Below are positions 1 to 9,199 of a DNA stretch of 11,380 bases, piece after piece; positions within the stretch are counted from its first letter, which is position 1, and each line of letters starts with the position of its first letter. The position numbers and the translations under genes are program-made. Source of the stretch: Candidatus Sulfopaludibacter sp. SbA3. Lineage in GTDB: Bacteria; Acidobacteriota; Terriglobia; Bryobacterales; Bryobacteraceae. Where the stretch lies: assembly GCA_945900935.1 (NCBI GenBank), contig CAMDKT010000126.1:1-11380 (forward strand), written 5' to 3'. Under the pieces are notes generated by a model that saw only the letters and a list, made by a program, of their open reading frames with translations, ran no database searches and was not told the DNA's origin.

Positions 1-200
1 GTCCATTGAACGATCTCAACTCAAAATGAATATGGATAAGAAGCAGTGAGAGGGGGCGTTGTCAGGTTGGTGAGAACTCGGTAGTCTTGAGAATAAGCGG
101 TGGAGACGGATCGTCGCAGACATGCCTGCCGCGAATCGGCGGAATCGAAGTTCGCTAACTCACTCGCTAGTTGTAGCAACTCAACTGGGTAAGCCATCCG
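1..200. other. Left-end intergenic stretch, no gene recognised
   Basis: No coding region is supported here. One plus-strand frame is open from the window edge to a TGA at 47-49; this could be the last 15 codons of a gene cut by the edge, but 15 codons are too few to judge. A 5-bp hairpin (AGTTG-TAG-CAACT, 169-181) lies about 20 bases past the stop of the small minus-strand gene. It has no U-tract, so I do not call it a terminator. Confidence 0.3.
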
Positions 201-521
201 TCAGACCCAGGCCGCATCTTGACGCGCTGAAAATTCGGCATGGCCGCGGTAATTAATGTAGCAAAAAAGGCCCCATTCCAACTGCGGATCCAAGTGCCGA
301 TCAATCGCGGCTTCGATCCGGCTGATTGCTTCTAGAAAGCGATCATCGCGGCTGGCGTCCTCGGAGAGGACGATTTTGAAAAAAATGGAAGGGTCGCCGC
401 TCCAGTCTTCTTCCAGACTATAGCGAAGCCGTTCGACGTCTGGGCCAAGCAGCGGGATCATCGCGTTGACGGCCTTGTCGAGCTGGTCGCGCTGCAAGAA
501 CCCTTTGGCGTAGTGCTGCAT
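201..521 (-). CDS. Small uncharacterised protein, last gene of the nitrogen operon
   Basis: This is a 106-residue soluble protein with no signal peptide or membrane segment. I do not recognise a named family with certainty. It is rich in acidic and aromatic residues, and its centre reads D-W-S-G-D-P-S-I-F-F-K-I-V-L-S-E-D, followed by a predicted helix and a C-terminal half with W-G-L-F-C-Y and R-D/Q-D-A-A-W features. I recall uncharacterised proteins of about 100 residues with a similar GDPxxFFxxxLSDE pattern, sometimes next to HEPN-type partners, but no such partner is visible here. The ATG lies 18 bases after the glnD stop on the same strand, with GGAG two bases before it, so it is probably co-transcribed with amt-glnK-glnD. 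Codon use is like that of glnD. Whether it has any role in nitrogen control is unknown. Confidence 0.72.
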   Translation of the reverse strand: MQHYAKGFLQRDQLDKAVNAMIPLLGPDVERLRYSLEEDWSGDPSIFFKIVLSEDASRDDRFLEAISRIEAAIDRHLDPQLEWGLFCYINYRGHAEFSARQDAAWV

Positions 522-539
522 AACTCCATTATCCCAAAA

Positions 540-3047
540 CTACGCCAGGCAGACGGCGCGGAGCCGGTCCTCCAATACGAACTGCTCGTTCTCAGTAAGC
601 TTGCGGCCTTCGCACGTCAGATAGAAAACGTCGAGCGCTTTATGGGCCTCGGTGTCGATCAGCACCACTTCAATATTGCAGTTGGAATCGGCGAAGACGC
701 GGGCGAAGTCGTAGAGGAGGCCGATGCGGTCCTCGGCGACGATCTCGACCAGCGTCGCGTGGCCGGAGGCTTCGCTGTCAAAATAGATCGTCGGACGGAG
801 GCGGTCGCCGCGTGGTTTGGCTTGCGGGCGGACGCGGCGGTCGAGCATCTGGCGGACGTCGAGACTGCCCAAGGCTGCCTTCTCGATCATGCCGCGCAGG
901 CGGTCGACTTCAGAGGGGTTGAGTTCCAAAGCGCGGCCGGGGTCTGAGAAGGTGAAGGCGTCGAGCACTTCGCCTTTGGCGTTTGAAAACGCTTCGGCCT
1001 TTAGGATATCCATGCCGAAGCCGCTGAGGGCACCGGCGATGGAGGCGAACAGGCGGGGCTTGTCGAGGGTGACCAGCGACATCTTCCAGACGCCGCCTTG
1101 CCGGGTAAGGTCAACAGCCACGCCGGATTGGCGAGCCTGTTGTTCAAGGGCCAGGTGAGCGGCCACTTCCTCCTTCGAGTGGGTGCGGAGATAGCGGATG
1201 GGGAGGCCTTCGAGAAACTCGCCGGCGGGGGCGTCTGGCTCGGCGTGAATGCGGTCGGTATCGAGTTCGCGGGTGAGTTCGCGGAGGCCGATGGAGTAGA
1301 CGCGCGAGAGCTGTTCGAGCCGCCAGGGCGTCATGGCAGTGGGGTTGACGCCGCTGATGTCGGCGTAGGTCATGAGCGCCAGATAACGAAGATTTTCGAC
1401 GGTCCCGGCTTTGGCGGCCAAGTCTTTGGCGGTTGCGGGATCATCGAGATCGCGCGAATTCATGACGGAAGACAGGATCAGGTGCTGCTCGACGAGGAGT
1501 CGGACGAAGGGCCGCTCTTCCTCCGGCATGCAGATACGGGCCATGATCGCTTCGCCGAGGCGGGCGGACTCCCGTGCGTGGGTGGGGCCGTCGATGGATT
1601 TGCCGATGTCGTGCAGGAGGATGGCGAGGACGAGGAGCGGGAGGGAGTCCACTTCGGTGAGTAGATCGGCGAATCGGCGGCGGGGCCCTTCGGAGGGCGA
1701 TCGTAAGGCGAAGAGATTCTCAGCGACGATGAGCGTGTGTTCATCGACGGTGTAGCGATGATAAAAATCACGGATGACGAAGCCTTCGATCATGCGCCAT
1801 TCGGGGAGCAGCGCGCCGAGGAGACCGGTTTCATGCATAGTCCGGAGGGCGAGCATGGCATGAGGAAGGACGAAGATTTCGCGGAGATAGTTCCAAAGCG
1901 GGCGGGGTTCAGCGAAGTACTTTTCTATGGCGGGGAGGGCGCGGGTGATGCGGCGCTCGGTGTCGGTGGCGGGGACGAGGCCGTGCCGGGCTGTAAACAG
2001 CATGAGCCGTAGAACGAGCTCCGGATCGCTTTCGAGCGTCTGCGGATTGCGGAGGAGAAGGCGCTCCTTGCTGACCGAAATTTCCGAAGTGGAAAGTCGG
2101 GTACGCCATTCGCGGAACTGGCTGAAGAGGCCGCTGGGGACGAGGCTTTCGCTGACATCGATGGCTTGTTTGGCGGCGCGGTGAATGCGGCGGGCGGCGA
2201 GGAAGTAAAGCCGCATCCAATTTTCGACCGGCATCACGACCGGCCCGGGATGGGCTGGCTGCTCCATAAAAGGCTGCCGAACGATGTCTTCCTGCGCATC
2301 GAACTGCAAAACGTTTTGATCGCGGCCGGCGACGAAATGCAGGTAGCAGCGAAGGGTGTGGAGGAAGTGAATCTCGGTGGTGAGTTCGCCGAGCCAATCG
2401 GGGAGTTCGCGCGATGGGTCCTGCAACTTGGCGAGCCAGCCTATGACGTGGAGATCGCGAAGGCCGCCGGGGGCTTCTTTAATGTTTGGCTCGAGGTGGT
2501 AGACGGTGTTTTGGAATTTTTCCTGACGCTCACGGGCCTGACGAATCAGATGGCGGAGCAGCGTCTGGCGTTCGCCGGCGATGAATTTGGGGAGCCTGGT
2601 GACGAGCGATTGGTACAGGCCGGTATCACCGCAGATAAGGCGCTGATCGAGGAGGCTGATGGTCAGTTCGAGATTTGTGGAATGGTATTCGCAGCACTCC
2701 TCGACTGTGTGGACCGAGTGGCTGACGCGGAGTCCGTTATCCCAGCCGGCGCGCAAAAAAGCGGACAGGGCGTCCCGCGGCTTTTGATCGCTGGGCGCCC
2801 GGTCCACGAGCAATAAAATGTCCACGTCGGAGTGGGGAAAAAGCTCCGAGCGGCCGTAGCCCCCGACAGCCAGGACGGCCATCCCTTTCGGGAAGGCCGC
2901 CGCCAGATGTTCCAGGAAAGCCGATTGCAGAACGTGATTAACCAGCGCCGTTCTTTCGGCAAGGACGGTGACAGGATTGCCGTCCGAAAAGAAGCGCTCT
3001 TGGATTGCTTGCAAGGAGTTGTTAGAGGGCTGTTTCGCCGCGTTCAT
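540..3047 (-). CDS. glnD: Bifunctional PII uridylyltransferase / uridylyl-removing enzyme GlnD
   Basis: GlnD uridylylates PII on a T-loop tyrosine when glutamine is low and removes the UMP when glutamine is high. All parts are visible (numbering from the ATG at 3047, 835 aa): the nucleotidyltransferase motif GGYGRSE at 62-68 with SDVD at 73-76; the HD hydrolase domain with H around 438 and LLHDIGK around 476-482; and two C-terminal ACT domains for glutamine sensing, at about 655-720 and 764-835. The length fits the family, and no key motif is lost. The frame stays open up to a TTG at 3086 and also has an ATG at 3080. I prefer the ATG at 3047, although no start has a clear Shine-Dalgarno sequence. 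With this start glnD overlaps the glnK end by 26 bases, which suggests translational coupling. Its physical linkage to amt and PII is notable, because glnD is unlinked to them in enterobacteria. Confidence 0.95.
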   Translation of the reverse strand: MNAAKQPSNNSLQAIQERFFSDGNPVTVLAERTALVNHVLQSAFLEHLAAAFPKGMAVLAVGGYGRSELFPHSDVDILLLVDRAPSDQKPRDALSAFLRAGWDNGLRVSHSVHTVEECCEYHSTNLELTISLLDQRLICGDTGLYQSLVTRLPKFIAGERQTLLRHLIRQARERQEKFQNTVYHLEPNIKEAPGGLRDLHVIGWLAKLQDPSRELPDWLGELTTEIHFLHTLRCYLHFVAGRDQNVLQFDAQEDIVRQPFMEQPAHPGPVVMPVENWMRLYFLAARRIHRAAKQAIDVSESLVPSGLFSQFREWRTRLSTSEISVSKERLLLRNPQTLESDPELVLRLMLFTARHGLVPATDTERRITRALPAIEKYFAEPRPLWNYLREIFVLPHAMLALRTMHETGLLGALLPEWRMIEGFVIRDFYHRYTVDEHTLIVAENLFALRSPSEGPRRRFADLLTEVDSLPLLVLAILLHDIGKSIDGPTHARESARLGEAIMARICMPEEERPFVRLLVEQHLILSSVMNSRDLDDPATAKDLAAKAGTVENLRYLALMTYADISGVNPTAMTPWRLEQLSRVYSIGLRELTRELDTDRIHAEPDAPAGEFLEGLPIRYLRTHSKEEVAAHLALEQQARQSGVAVDLTRQGGVWKMSLVTLDKPRLFASIAGALSGFGMDILKAEAFSNAKGEVLDAFTFSDPGRALELNPSEVDRLRGMIEKAALGSLDVRQMLDRRVRPQAKPRGDRLRPTIYFDSEASGHATLVEIVAEDRIGLLYDFARVFADSNCNIEVVLIDTEAHKALDVFYLTCEGRKLTENEQFVLEDRLRAVCLA

Positions 3048-3360
3048 CGTTACGAATGCGAATGGCTTCGGCCACTTCATAGACAAAGATTTTGCCGTCG
3101 CCGATTTTGCCTGTTTTGGCGGCCGCGGAGAGGGCAGTGATGACTTCTTCCGAGCGGGAAGAAGCTACCACTATCTCTATCTTAACCTTTGGGAGCAGGT
3201 CGACCTGATACTCCTGGCCGCGATAAACCTCTTTATGTCCTTTCTGCCGACCGTGGCCGCGAACTTCTGTGACGGTCATACCGTCGATGCCAATGGCTTT
3301 CAGGGCCTCTTTGACTTCTTCGAGTTTGAAGGGTTGAATGACTGCTTCGATTTTTCTCAT
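3022..3360 (-). CDS. glnK: PII nitrogen regulatory protein (GlnK/GlnB)
   Basis: This is a 112-residue PII protein, exactly the usual length, starting MRKIEAVIQPFKL. PII trimers bind ATP/ADP and 2-oxoglutarate and regulate targets through the T-loop. The T-loop is intact: G-R-Q-K-G-H at 37-42 and the uridylylation tyrosine Tyr51 in Y-R-G-Q-E-Y. The C-terminal signature KTGKIGDGKIFV is also present. The frame extends 11 codons upstream into amt, but ATG 3360 gives the canonical N-terminus and has GGAG eight bases before it, inside the end of amt. The gene sits one base after the amt stop and just before glnD. Its channel and its modifying enzyme are therefore its direct neighbours, so the name glnK is chosen by context. 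By sequence alone glnB is equally possible. Confidence 0.97.
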   Translation of the reverse strand: MRKIEAVIQPFKLEEVKEALKAIGIDGMTVTEVRGHGRQKGHKEVYRGQEYQVDLLPKVKIEIVVASSRSEEVITALSAAAKTGKIGDGKIFVYEVAEAIRIRNDERGETAL

Positions 3361-3361
3361 C

Positions 3362-4744
<1,383 letters not shown>

Positions 4745-4797
4745 GACTCTCCTCTAGGACTGTCTCGCGACGTGGCGGACTACGCGGACGGGGCGTG

Positions 4798-4839
4798 TGA
4801 TAGCTATCATCTATCGTCATGCCGCCGAGGGGAAGTCAA
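4798..4839 (-). promoter_or_regulatory. Candidate amt promoter with palindrome over the start site
   Basis: On the minus strand TTGACT (4834-4839) is followed after 18 bases by GATAGA (4810-4815), a weak sigma70-type pair. Immediately downstream, where transcription would begin, is a perfect 12-base palindrome TGATAGCTATCA (4798-4809) that could be an operator. The -10 box matches consensus at only three positions, so this is a proposal. No convincing sigma54 -24/-12 element was seen. Confidence 0.3.
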
Positions 4840-4890
4840 TCTTTCCTATCCAGCCGATTCAATTAATCTATTGACCGTTATCCGTATGGG

Positions 4891-4949
4891 GCCAATTGAA
4901 ATTATTGATTGGCGCGAACGGTTGAACGCCCCGTAGACTGCAATCTAAG
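4891..4949 (+). promoter_or_regulatory. Candidate porin promoter with upstream inverted repeat
   Basis: TTGAAC (4922-4927) and TCTAAG (4944-4949) are spaced by 16 bases, and each matches the sigma70 consensus at four of six positions. Transcription would start about 50 bases before the porin ATG. Just upstream is the inverted repeat GCCAAT-N11-ATTGGC (4891-4913), centred near -54, which is a suitable place for an activator. There is no experimental or comparative support. Confidence 0.3.
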
Positions 4950-5007
4950 GTTCCGAGCGGATACCTTTTCTTTCGCAAACAACCAACCACACATGGAGAT
5001 CAGGTAA

Positions 5008-6141
5008 ATGAAACTTTCGACGTTTTTCCGCGTCGCCACAACCGCCGTTTGTTTTGCTGGCGCCGTGATGGCGCAAGCACAGCCGACGACGCCCGCGACG
5101 CCACCGGCGGCTCCGGCCGCACCGACCGTGTGGTCGGCAGGAGGGATTACCTTTAGCGGTTTGATTGACGGGTACTATAGCTTTAACGCGAATCATCCCG
5201 CGAGCCGTAACAACAACCTCCGCAATTTCGAAGTGAAAGCCAATCAGTTTTCGCTGAACATGACCAAGTTCACACTGGAGCATGACGCCGATCCCGTGGG
5301 CTTTAAACTCGACTTTGGCTTTGGGCGGGCGTGGGAGATCTTCCATGCGACAGATCCGGCCGGTACCGACGTTGTCCGGTACATTCCGCAGGCTTACATC
5401 ACATTCAAACCGAAGAACGCGGGCGGGCTACAGATCGATTTCGGTAAGTTTTATACATCCGCCGGGGCCGAGTTAACCGAAAACAACCTCACTTGGAATT
5501 ATGGCCGCGGACTTCTCTACACGAATGGACCTTACTACCACACGGGTCTCCGGATCAATAAACCATTGAACGACAAGTTCGCCGTTGGCCTGCAGGTTGT
5601 CAACGGTTGGAACAACGTGGAAGACAACAATTCCGGCAAGACATTTGGCTTCACGACGGCGTTCACGCCGAACAAGAAGTTCAGTTGGTACAACAACTAC
5701 TACACGGGACCGGAGAAGAACGAAACCAACAAAGGGAAGCGTAACTTTTTCGATACAGTGATCAACCTGAACCCCAACGACAAGACGAGCTTCTTCGTGA
5801 ACTACGACTACGGCCACGAAAGCAAAGTGGGCAGTAGCGACGCGACCTGGGTTGCGATCGCCTTTTCGAGCCGTTTCCAAACGACCGAAAAGACAGCGCT
5901 CGCGCTGCGCTATGAACACTACAATGACCAGGACGGCTTCATCACCGGACAGACACAGAAGTTGAACAGCTTTACGGTGACCGGCGAATACAAATGGGTA
6001 GAAGGCCTGCTGGCAAGGCTTGAGTATCGCCGGGATTGGTCGGACAAACCCTTCTATGACCGCGGCAACACGCTGGCCACTTGGAAGAACCAGGATACGG
6101 TCACTTTGGGTATCGTGGCTTTCTTCGGCCCGAAGCGCTAA
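5008..6141 (+). CDS. Outer-membrane beta-barrel porin, OmpL-like (Bbp2 family)
   Basis: This is a 377-residue outer-membrane protein. A signal peptide (1 to about 22-24, ending V-M-A-Q-A) is followed by a Pro/Ala linker (about 25-40) and then a barrel made of alternating strands rich in Tyr, Phe, Trp, Asn and Gly (for example GLIDGYYSFN and SWYNNYYTG). It closes with a final strand ending G-I-V-A-F-F-G-P-K-R. The pattern fits the putative beta-barrel porin-2 / OmpL-like family that is common in Acidobacteriota and Planctomycetes. Barrels of this kind let small solutes through the outer membrane; the substrate cannot be read from the sequence. The ATG at 5008 follows GGAG and AGG elements. The gene is divergent from amt and shares its 263-base control region, so a role in nitrogen-compound uptake is a reasonable inference. 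The 3' end overlaps the convergent lipoprotein gene. Confidence 0.85.
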   Translation: MKLSTFFRVATTAVCFAGAVMAQAQPTTPATPPAAPAAPTVWSAGGITFSGLIDGYYSFNANHPASRNNNLRNFEVKANQFSLNMTKFTLEHDADPVGFKLDFGFGRAWEIFHATDPAGTDVVRYIPQAYITFKPKNAGGLQIDFGKFYTSAGAELTENNLTWNYGRGLLYTNGPYYHTGLRINKPLNDKFAVGLQVVNGWNNVEDNNSGKTFGFTTAFTPNKKFSWYNNYYTGPEKNETNKGKRNFFDTVINLNPNDKTSFFVNYDYGHESKVGSSDATWVAIAFSSRFQTTEKTALALRYEHYNDQDGFITGQTQKLNSFTVTGEYKWVEGLLARLEYRRDWSDKPFYDRGNTLATWKNQDTVTLGIVAFFGPKR

Positions 6142-7118
6142 TTCGAAACCGGCTCCGGCCGGAGAACGCCGACTCCAATCTGCCCATGCAGATTCTCGGC
6201 GGGCTCCGGCCGGTCGCCTCCTCCGAACCAAACCCGCACCGTTCCATCCGTTTGCACTTCGATCTCCGGATCACAGACAACCCTCGAATTCCACCCCTCA
6301 CCAACGTCCATCAGCGCTTTCTCTCCCACTCTTTTCCAGTAGATCCCGTCGGTTGAAACGGCCAAGCCGATCCGCCGCCACTCCTTTTTATCCCGGCCGG
6401 TATAGAGCATCCACCACTTACCAAATTGCGTCCAAACGGCAGGCTCGCCGAGGCCGTTTTCGTCGAAGGCGCCGGCGGGGCCGAGTTCGAGAATGGGATT
6501 TTGCCGGAATTTTGTCCAGTGAACGCCGTCGCTCGATTCGGCGACACCCAAGCGCTGGCGGCGAGCGCGGTCCTGGCCGAGGAAGAACATGTAGAGTTTG
6601 TCGCCAGTTTTGATGACGTAGGGATCTGCGACACCGCGTTCGTCCCAGGCGCCGCGGGGGCCGTTCTTCAGAACGGGCTCGGGGAGTTTGTCTTTGAATG
6701 CGAGGGCGAGTCCGATTTGGGGCGGGTTTCCGGCTTGGTAGTAGTAGTTATTTTCGTGAACCGCGCCGTTGGCGGCGATGTAATTACCCTCCCAGGAGGC
6801 GGGGCCGGGCACGAGGATTGGGCCTGTTTTTACCCAGGCAATGCCGTCTTTGGAAGTGGCGAGGCCGGTCCGCCAGACTTTTCCGTCCCAGCCTGAGTAA
6901 AGATTAATGTAACCGGCGGCGGTTTTGGCGATGGATGGGTTTAAAGCGTCGATGCTGTCAAAGGCACCGGCGGGGCCGCGAGTGAGTACGGGGTCCGGCC
7001 GGGGTTCCCAGACCCAGCGGATGTTTCTGGGTTTGCCCTGGGCTGGGGGGAGTTGAAATTCCGCATATTTTCCACATCCTGCGAGGGCAAGACTTGCCAG
7101 TACGACCCGCCATTTCAT
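6138..7118 (-). CDS. Lipoprotein with GH43-like beta-propeller repeats
   Basis: This 326-residue protein has a lipoprotein signal (lipobox L-A-G-C, Cys15), so it is probably anchored to a membrane and faces the periplasm or outside. The mature part carries about four repeated blade units. Each has a P-x-L-x-x-G-P-x-G-A-F/W-D element, then N/D/E-P, an aromatic strand (LYMFFLG, WWMLYTG), R-x-G-L/V-A and finally S-x-D-G-x-x-W. This resembles the five-bladed propeller of GH43/GH32/GH130 glycosidases, so sugar or glycan binding or cleavage is likely. The conserved acidic positions (for example VADP and CDPE) are compatible with an active enzyme but do not prove it. The ATG at 7118 lacks a clear ribosome site. 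Its TAG stop overlaps the TAA of the convergent porin. Confidence 0.78.
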   Translation of the reverse strand: MKWRVVLASLALAGCGKYAEFQLPPAQGKPRNIRWVWEPRPDPVLTRGPAGAFDSIDALNPSIAKTAAGYINLYSGWDGKVWRTGLATSKDGIAWVKTGPILVPGPASWEGNYIAANGAVHENNYYYQAGNPPQIGLALAFKDKLPEPVLKNGPRGAWDERGVADPYVIKTGDKLYMFFLGQDRARRQRLGVAESSDGVHWTKFRQNPILELGPAGAFDENGLGEPAVWTQFGKWWMLYTGRDKKEWRRIGLAVSTDGIYWKRVGEKALMDVGEGWNSRVVCDPEIEVQTDGTVRVWFGGGDRPEPAENLHGQIGVGVLRPEPVSN

Positions 7119-7185
7119 AGAAGGATCATTTCATATTCAAAACTGCGGCGGACGTGTATGAACACCGGTTCCGTTAGCGGCTGTG

Positions 7186-7213
7186 ATAAAAACAAAATGC
7201 GCGCAAAAGCGCA
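7186..7213 (-). terminator. Weak candidate terminator downstream of the amidase
   Basis: Read on the minus strand, a short GC stem TGCGC-TTTTGC-GCGCA (7198-7213) is followed by a T-rich tail TTTTGTTTTT (7187-7197). It lies about 80 bases after the amidase stop. The stem is only five pairs, so termination strength is uncertain. Confidence 0.35.
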
Positions 7214-7290
7214 AAGACCGACAAAGGAAAACAAGCTGCGACAAGCCCGTCTCCAGCGGAGATACCGTGTCATTAACAGCATCAGGCATG

Positions 7291-8622
7291 TCAGCCTGCA
7301 ATGGCGCGTTCAAACGCCTGCCCCAGAGCGAGCACGGACCAATCCGCTCCGGCACGCCCCACAATCTGCAAGCCCACCGGCAAGCCCTCCGGAGTGAATC
7401 CGCAAGGCACACTCAGCGCCGGCACGCCGAGGATTGAAACATAGTAACAGCTCCGCATCCAATCGATGTAAGTCGGCAGCGGCAAGCCATTGATCGAAGT
7501 TACATACGGCTGCTCAATGTCAAACGGCGGTACCTGCACCGTCGGCAGAACGAAGAACTCATAAGTATCCTGAAATGCCGCCACGCGAGCGCAAAGCCCG
7601 TCCCGCAGAACATGCGCCGCCGCAATGTCGTAAGCCGTCAACAAAGCCCCCCGCTCAATCTCCTGCCGGACAGTCTCTTTCACCCGGTCCAAGGGCTTAT
7701 CCCCATGCAGCGTAAAGAACTCCTGCGCCCGCAACACGCGGAAACTAGCATCCGCATCCGCAAAATCCGGCGTCGCCTCATCGACCAAACACCCCAATGC
7801 CTCAAATTGGCCCCGCGCCTTATTCGCCACTTCCCGGACTACGGCCTCGAACGGCATCCCCGGAACGTCTCCAAGCCAAGCAACCCGCGTCCCGCGAAAA
7901 TCCCGTTCAAATGCAGGCACGCTCGAAAGACGCGCCAAGACCGCCAACAACAACCCCACATCCCCGCAGTCCCGCCCCATCGGGCCGTTCACCGTTAACA
8001 CGCTCCCGCCCGGCGTCAGGCCCGGCGTCGGCCGCAAACCCGTCACGCCGCAAAAACTCGCCGGATTCCGCAACGAACCGCCCGTGTCCGATCCATCCGC
8101 CAACGCAATCATCCCCGTCGCCAGCGCCACCGCCGCCCCTCCGCTGGACCCCCCGCACGTCTTCGTCAAATCGTACGGATTCCGCGTCTTCCCAAACACC
8201 GGATTGAACGTCTGCGACCCCGCTCCAAATTCCGGGGTATTCGTTTTCCCCATGCAAACACAACCCGCCGCCTTCATTCGCTTGACAATTTCCGTATCAA
8301 ACGAAGGCACATAATCGGCAAACAGCGGCGACCCGAACGTCGTCCGAATCCCCTGCGTTTCCTGCAAATCTTTATGCGCCACCGGCAGCCCGTGCAGCAA
8401 GCCCAGGAACTCCCCTTTCAAAGCCGCGCGATCCGCCATCTCCGCCTGCGTCCGCGCTAATTCCGGCGTAAACGTCACAATCGCGTTCAACTCCGGATTC
8501 CGGCGCGCGATCACTTCCAGATGCGAATCCAATACTTCCCTTGCCGAAATCTCCCGGGCGCGCAACATACGCGCCAATTCCGTCGCCTTTGTAAAATACA
8601 TTGGGTTTGTGCTCGCTTCCAT
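7291..8622 (-). CDS. Amidase-signature family hydrolase
   Basis: This is a 443-residue enzyme of the amidase signature family, which hydrolyses amide C-N bonds in substrates ranging from small amides to Gln-tRNA intermediates. The whole Ser-cisSer-Lys machinery is present: Lys84 in VAHKDL, cis-Ser159 in GGSSGGAA and the nucleophile Ser183 in SDTGGSLRNPA. The C-terminal element GLPVGLQIVG is also typical. The context does not suggest GatA: there is no gatB or gatC nearby and the C-terminal half does not look GatA-specific, so the substrate is open. The ATG at 8622 is chosen; a GTG at 8640 and an ATG at 8601 are alternatives, and none has a good ribosome site. The gene appears to stand alone. 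It is divergent from a broken methyltransferase gene and 172 bases from the lipoprotein gene on the same strand. Confidence 0.92.
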   Translation of the reverse strand: MEASTNPMYFTKATELARMLRAREISAREVLDSHLEVIARRNPELNAIVTFTPELARTQAEMADRAALKGEFLGLLHGLPVAHKDLQETQGIRTTFGSPLFADYVPSFDTEIVKRMKAAGCVCMGKTNTPEFGAGSQTFNPVFGKTRNPYDLTKTCGGSSGGAAVALATGMIALADGSDTGGSLRNPASFCGVTGLRPTPGLTPGGSVLTVNGPMGRDCGDVGLLLAVLARLSSVPAFERDFRGTRVAWLGDVPGMPFEAVVREVANKARGQFEALGCLVDEATPDFADADASFRVLRAQEFFTLHGDKPLDRVKETVRQEIERGALLTAYDIAAAHVLRDGLCARVAAFQDTYEFFVLPTVQVPPFDIEQPYVTSINGLPLPTYIDWMRSCYYVSILGVPALSVPCGFTPEGLPVGLQIVGRAGADWSVLALGQAFERAIAG

Positions 8623-8688
8623 TCGACCCACAGTCGCCACTGTCCGAATGACCTTGCCGCGGATTTCAAAAACGGACGAAGCGAAACT

Positions 8689-9185
8689 CCCCCGGCACGC
8701 CTACGCTATAAAGGGATCGAGTGCCTTTCAGTCGATAACTGTATCAACATCGGCGCCGCGCGCGCCATTCGAATCGATGAATTTTCCCGGCAGATGGGCC
8801 TCCCGTTAACGGACCATCAGCGAGTTCTTGACTTCGGTTGCGGGCTCCTCCGCTGCCTTACGCCAATGGGAGGTTTGACATGATCTACGCCATCTCGGTC
8901 TTCACCCGCCTCGATAGCGGTTTGCAGGACCTTCAGCTCACCGAGCCGCACCGCATTCTTCGCCCCGGCGGCGTCCACGGAGCCAACGCCGCGAGCGAAC
9001 TCGACTCCGCCGGGCAAAACACCCTCCTGAGCCAACGGTTTTCTTCACAGAAAATCCGCGAAACTCCGGGGCCTTCATTCCGGCTGGTAGCAAACCACCT
9101 GTTCTCTAACGTCCGGTACGAACGCGTCCCCGATGGCATCCAGAACTTCGTCCTCGCCCAAAATGCCGACGCACCAGCAATTTGA
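8689..9185 (+). pseudogene. Broken class I SAM-dependent methyltransferase
   Basis: Two pieces of one methyltransferase lie in different frames. The first frame (from 8689) reads P-P-A-R-L-R-Y, then an N-terminal helix region, and reaches SAM motif I VLDFGCG at 8824-8844. It then runs out of homology and stops at 8883. From about 8850 the next frame continues with P-P-L-P-Y-A-N-G-R-F-D-M-I-Y-A-I-S-V-F-T and H-R-I-L-R-P-G-G, the post-motif region, to a TGA at 9183-9185. In intact relatives roughly 40-45 residues separate these motifs, so an internal deletion that also shifts the frame happened near 8845-8852. No good start codon is visible; the 5' end is probably lost. Its stop codon overlaps the extended -10 box of the tRNA downstream. 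The original methyl acceptor is unknown. Confidence 0.8.
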
Positions 9186-9191
9186 TATACT
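9183..9191 (+). promoter_or_regulatory. Extended -10 promoter element of tRNA-Leu
   Basis: TG-A-TATACT is an extended -10 box 21 bases before the tRNA, giving a leader of about 15 bases. No good -35 box is present, which is usual for an extended -10 promoter. The TG coincides with the stop codon of the methyltransferase relic. Confidence 0.5.
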
Positions 9192-9199
9192 AAATTCGT

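Noticed and set aside
513..2816. Several long plus-strand open frames opposite glnD (for example 1098-1664 and 2166-2816)
   Set aside because: They are mirror frames of a high-GC gene whose domains are clear on the minus strand; the translations show no domain and no ribosome site.
3048..3086. Longer GlnD start at TTG 3086 or ATG 3080
   Set aside because: It would increase the overlap with glnK to about 60 bases and adds residues not typical of the family; ATG 3047 is preferred, though not proven.
4745..5007. Sigma54 promoter for amt or the porin
   Set aside because: No GG-N10-GC pair in a -24/-12 context was found; the nearest (TTGGCGCG...TTGAA near 4910) has wrong spacing and lacks GC.
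8521..8688. N-terminal extension of the methyltransferase relic to an ATG at 8521
   Set aside because: This part is antisense to the amidase 5' end and has no methyltransferase character.
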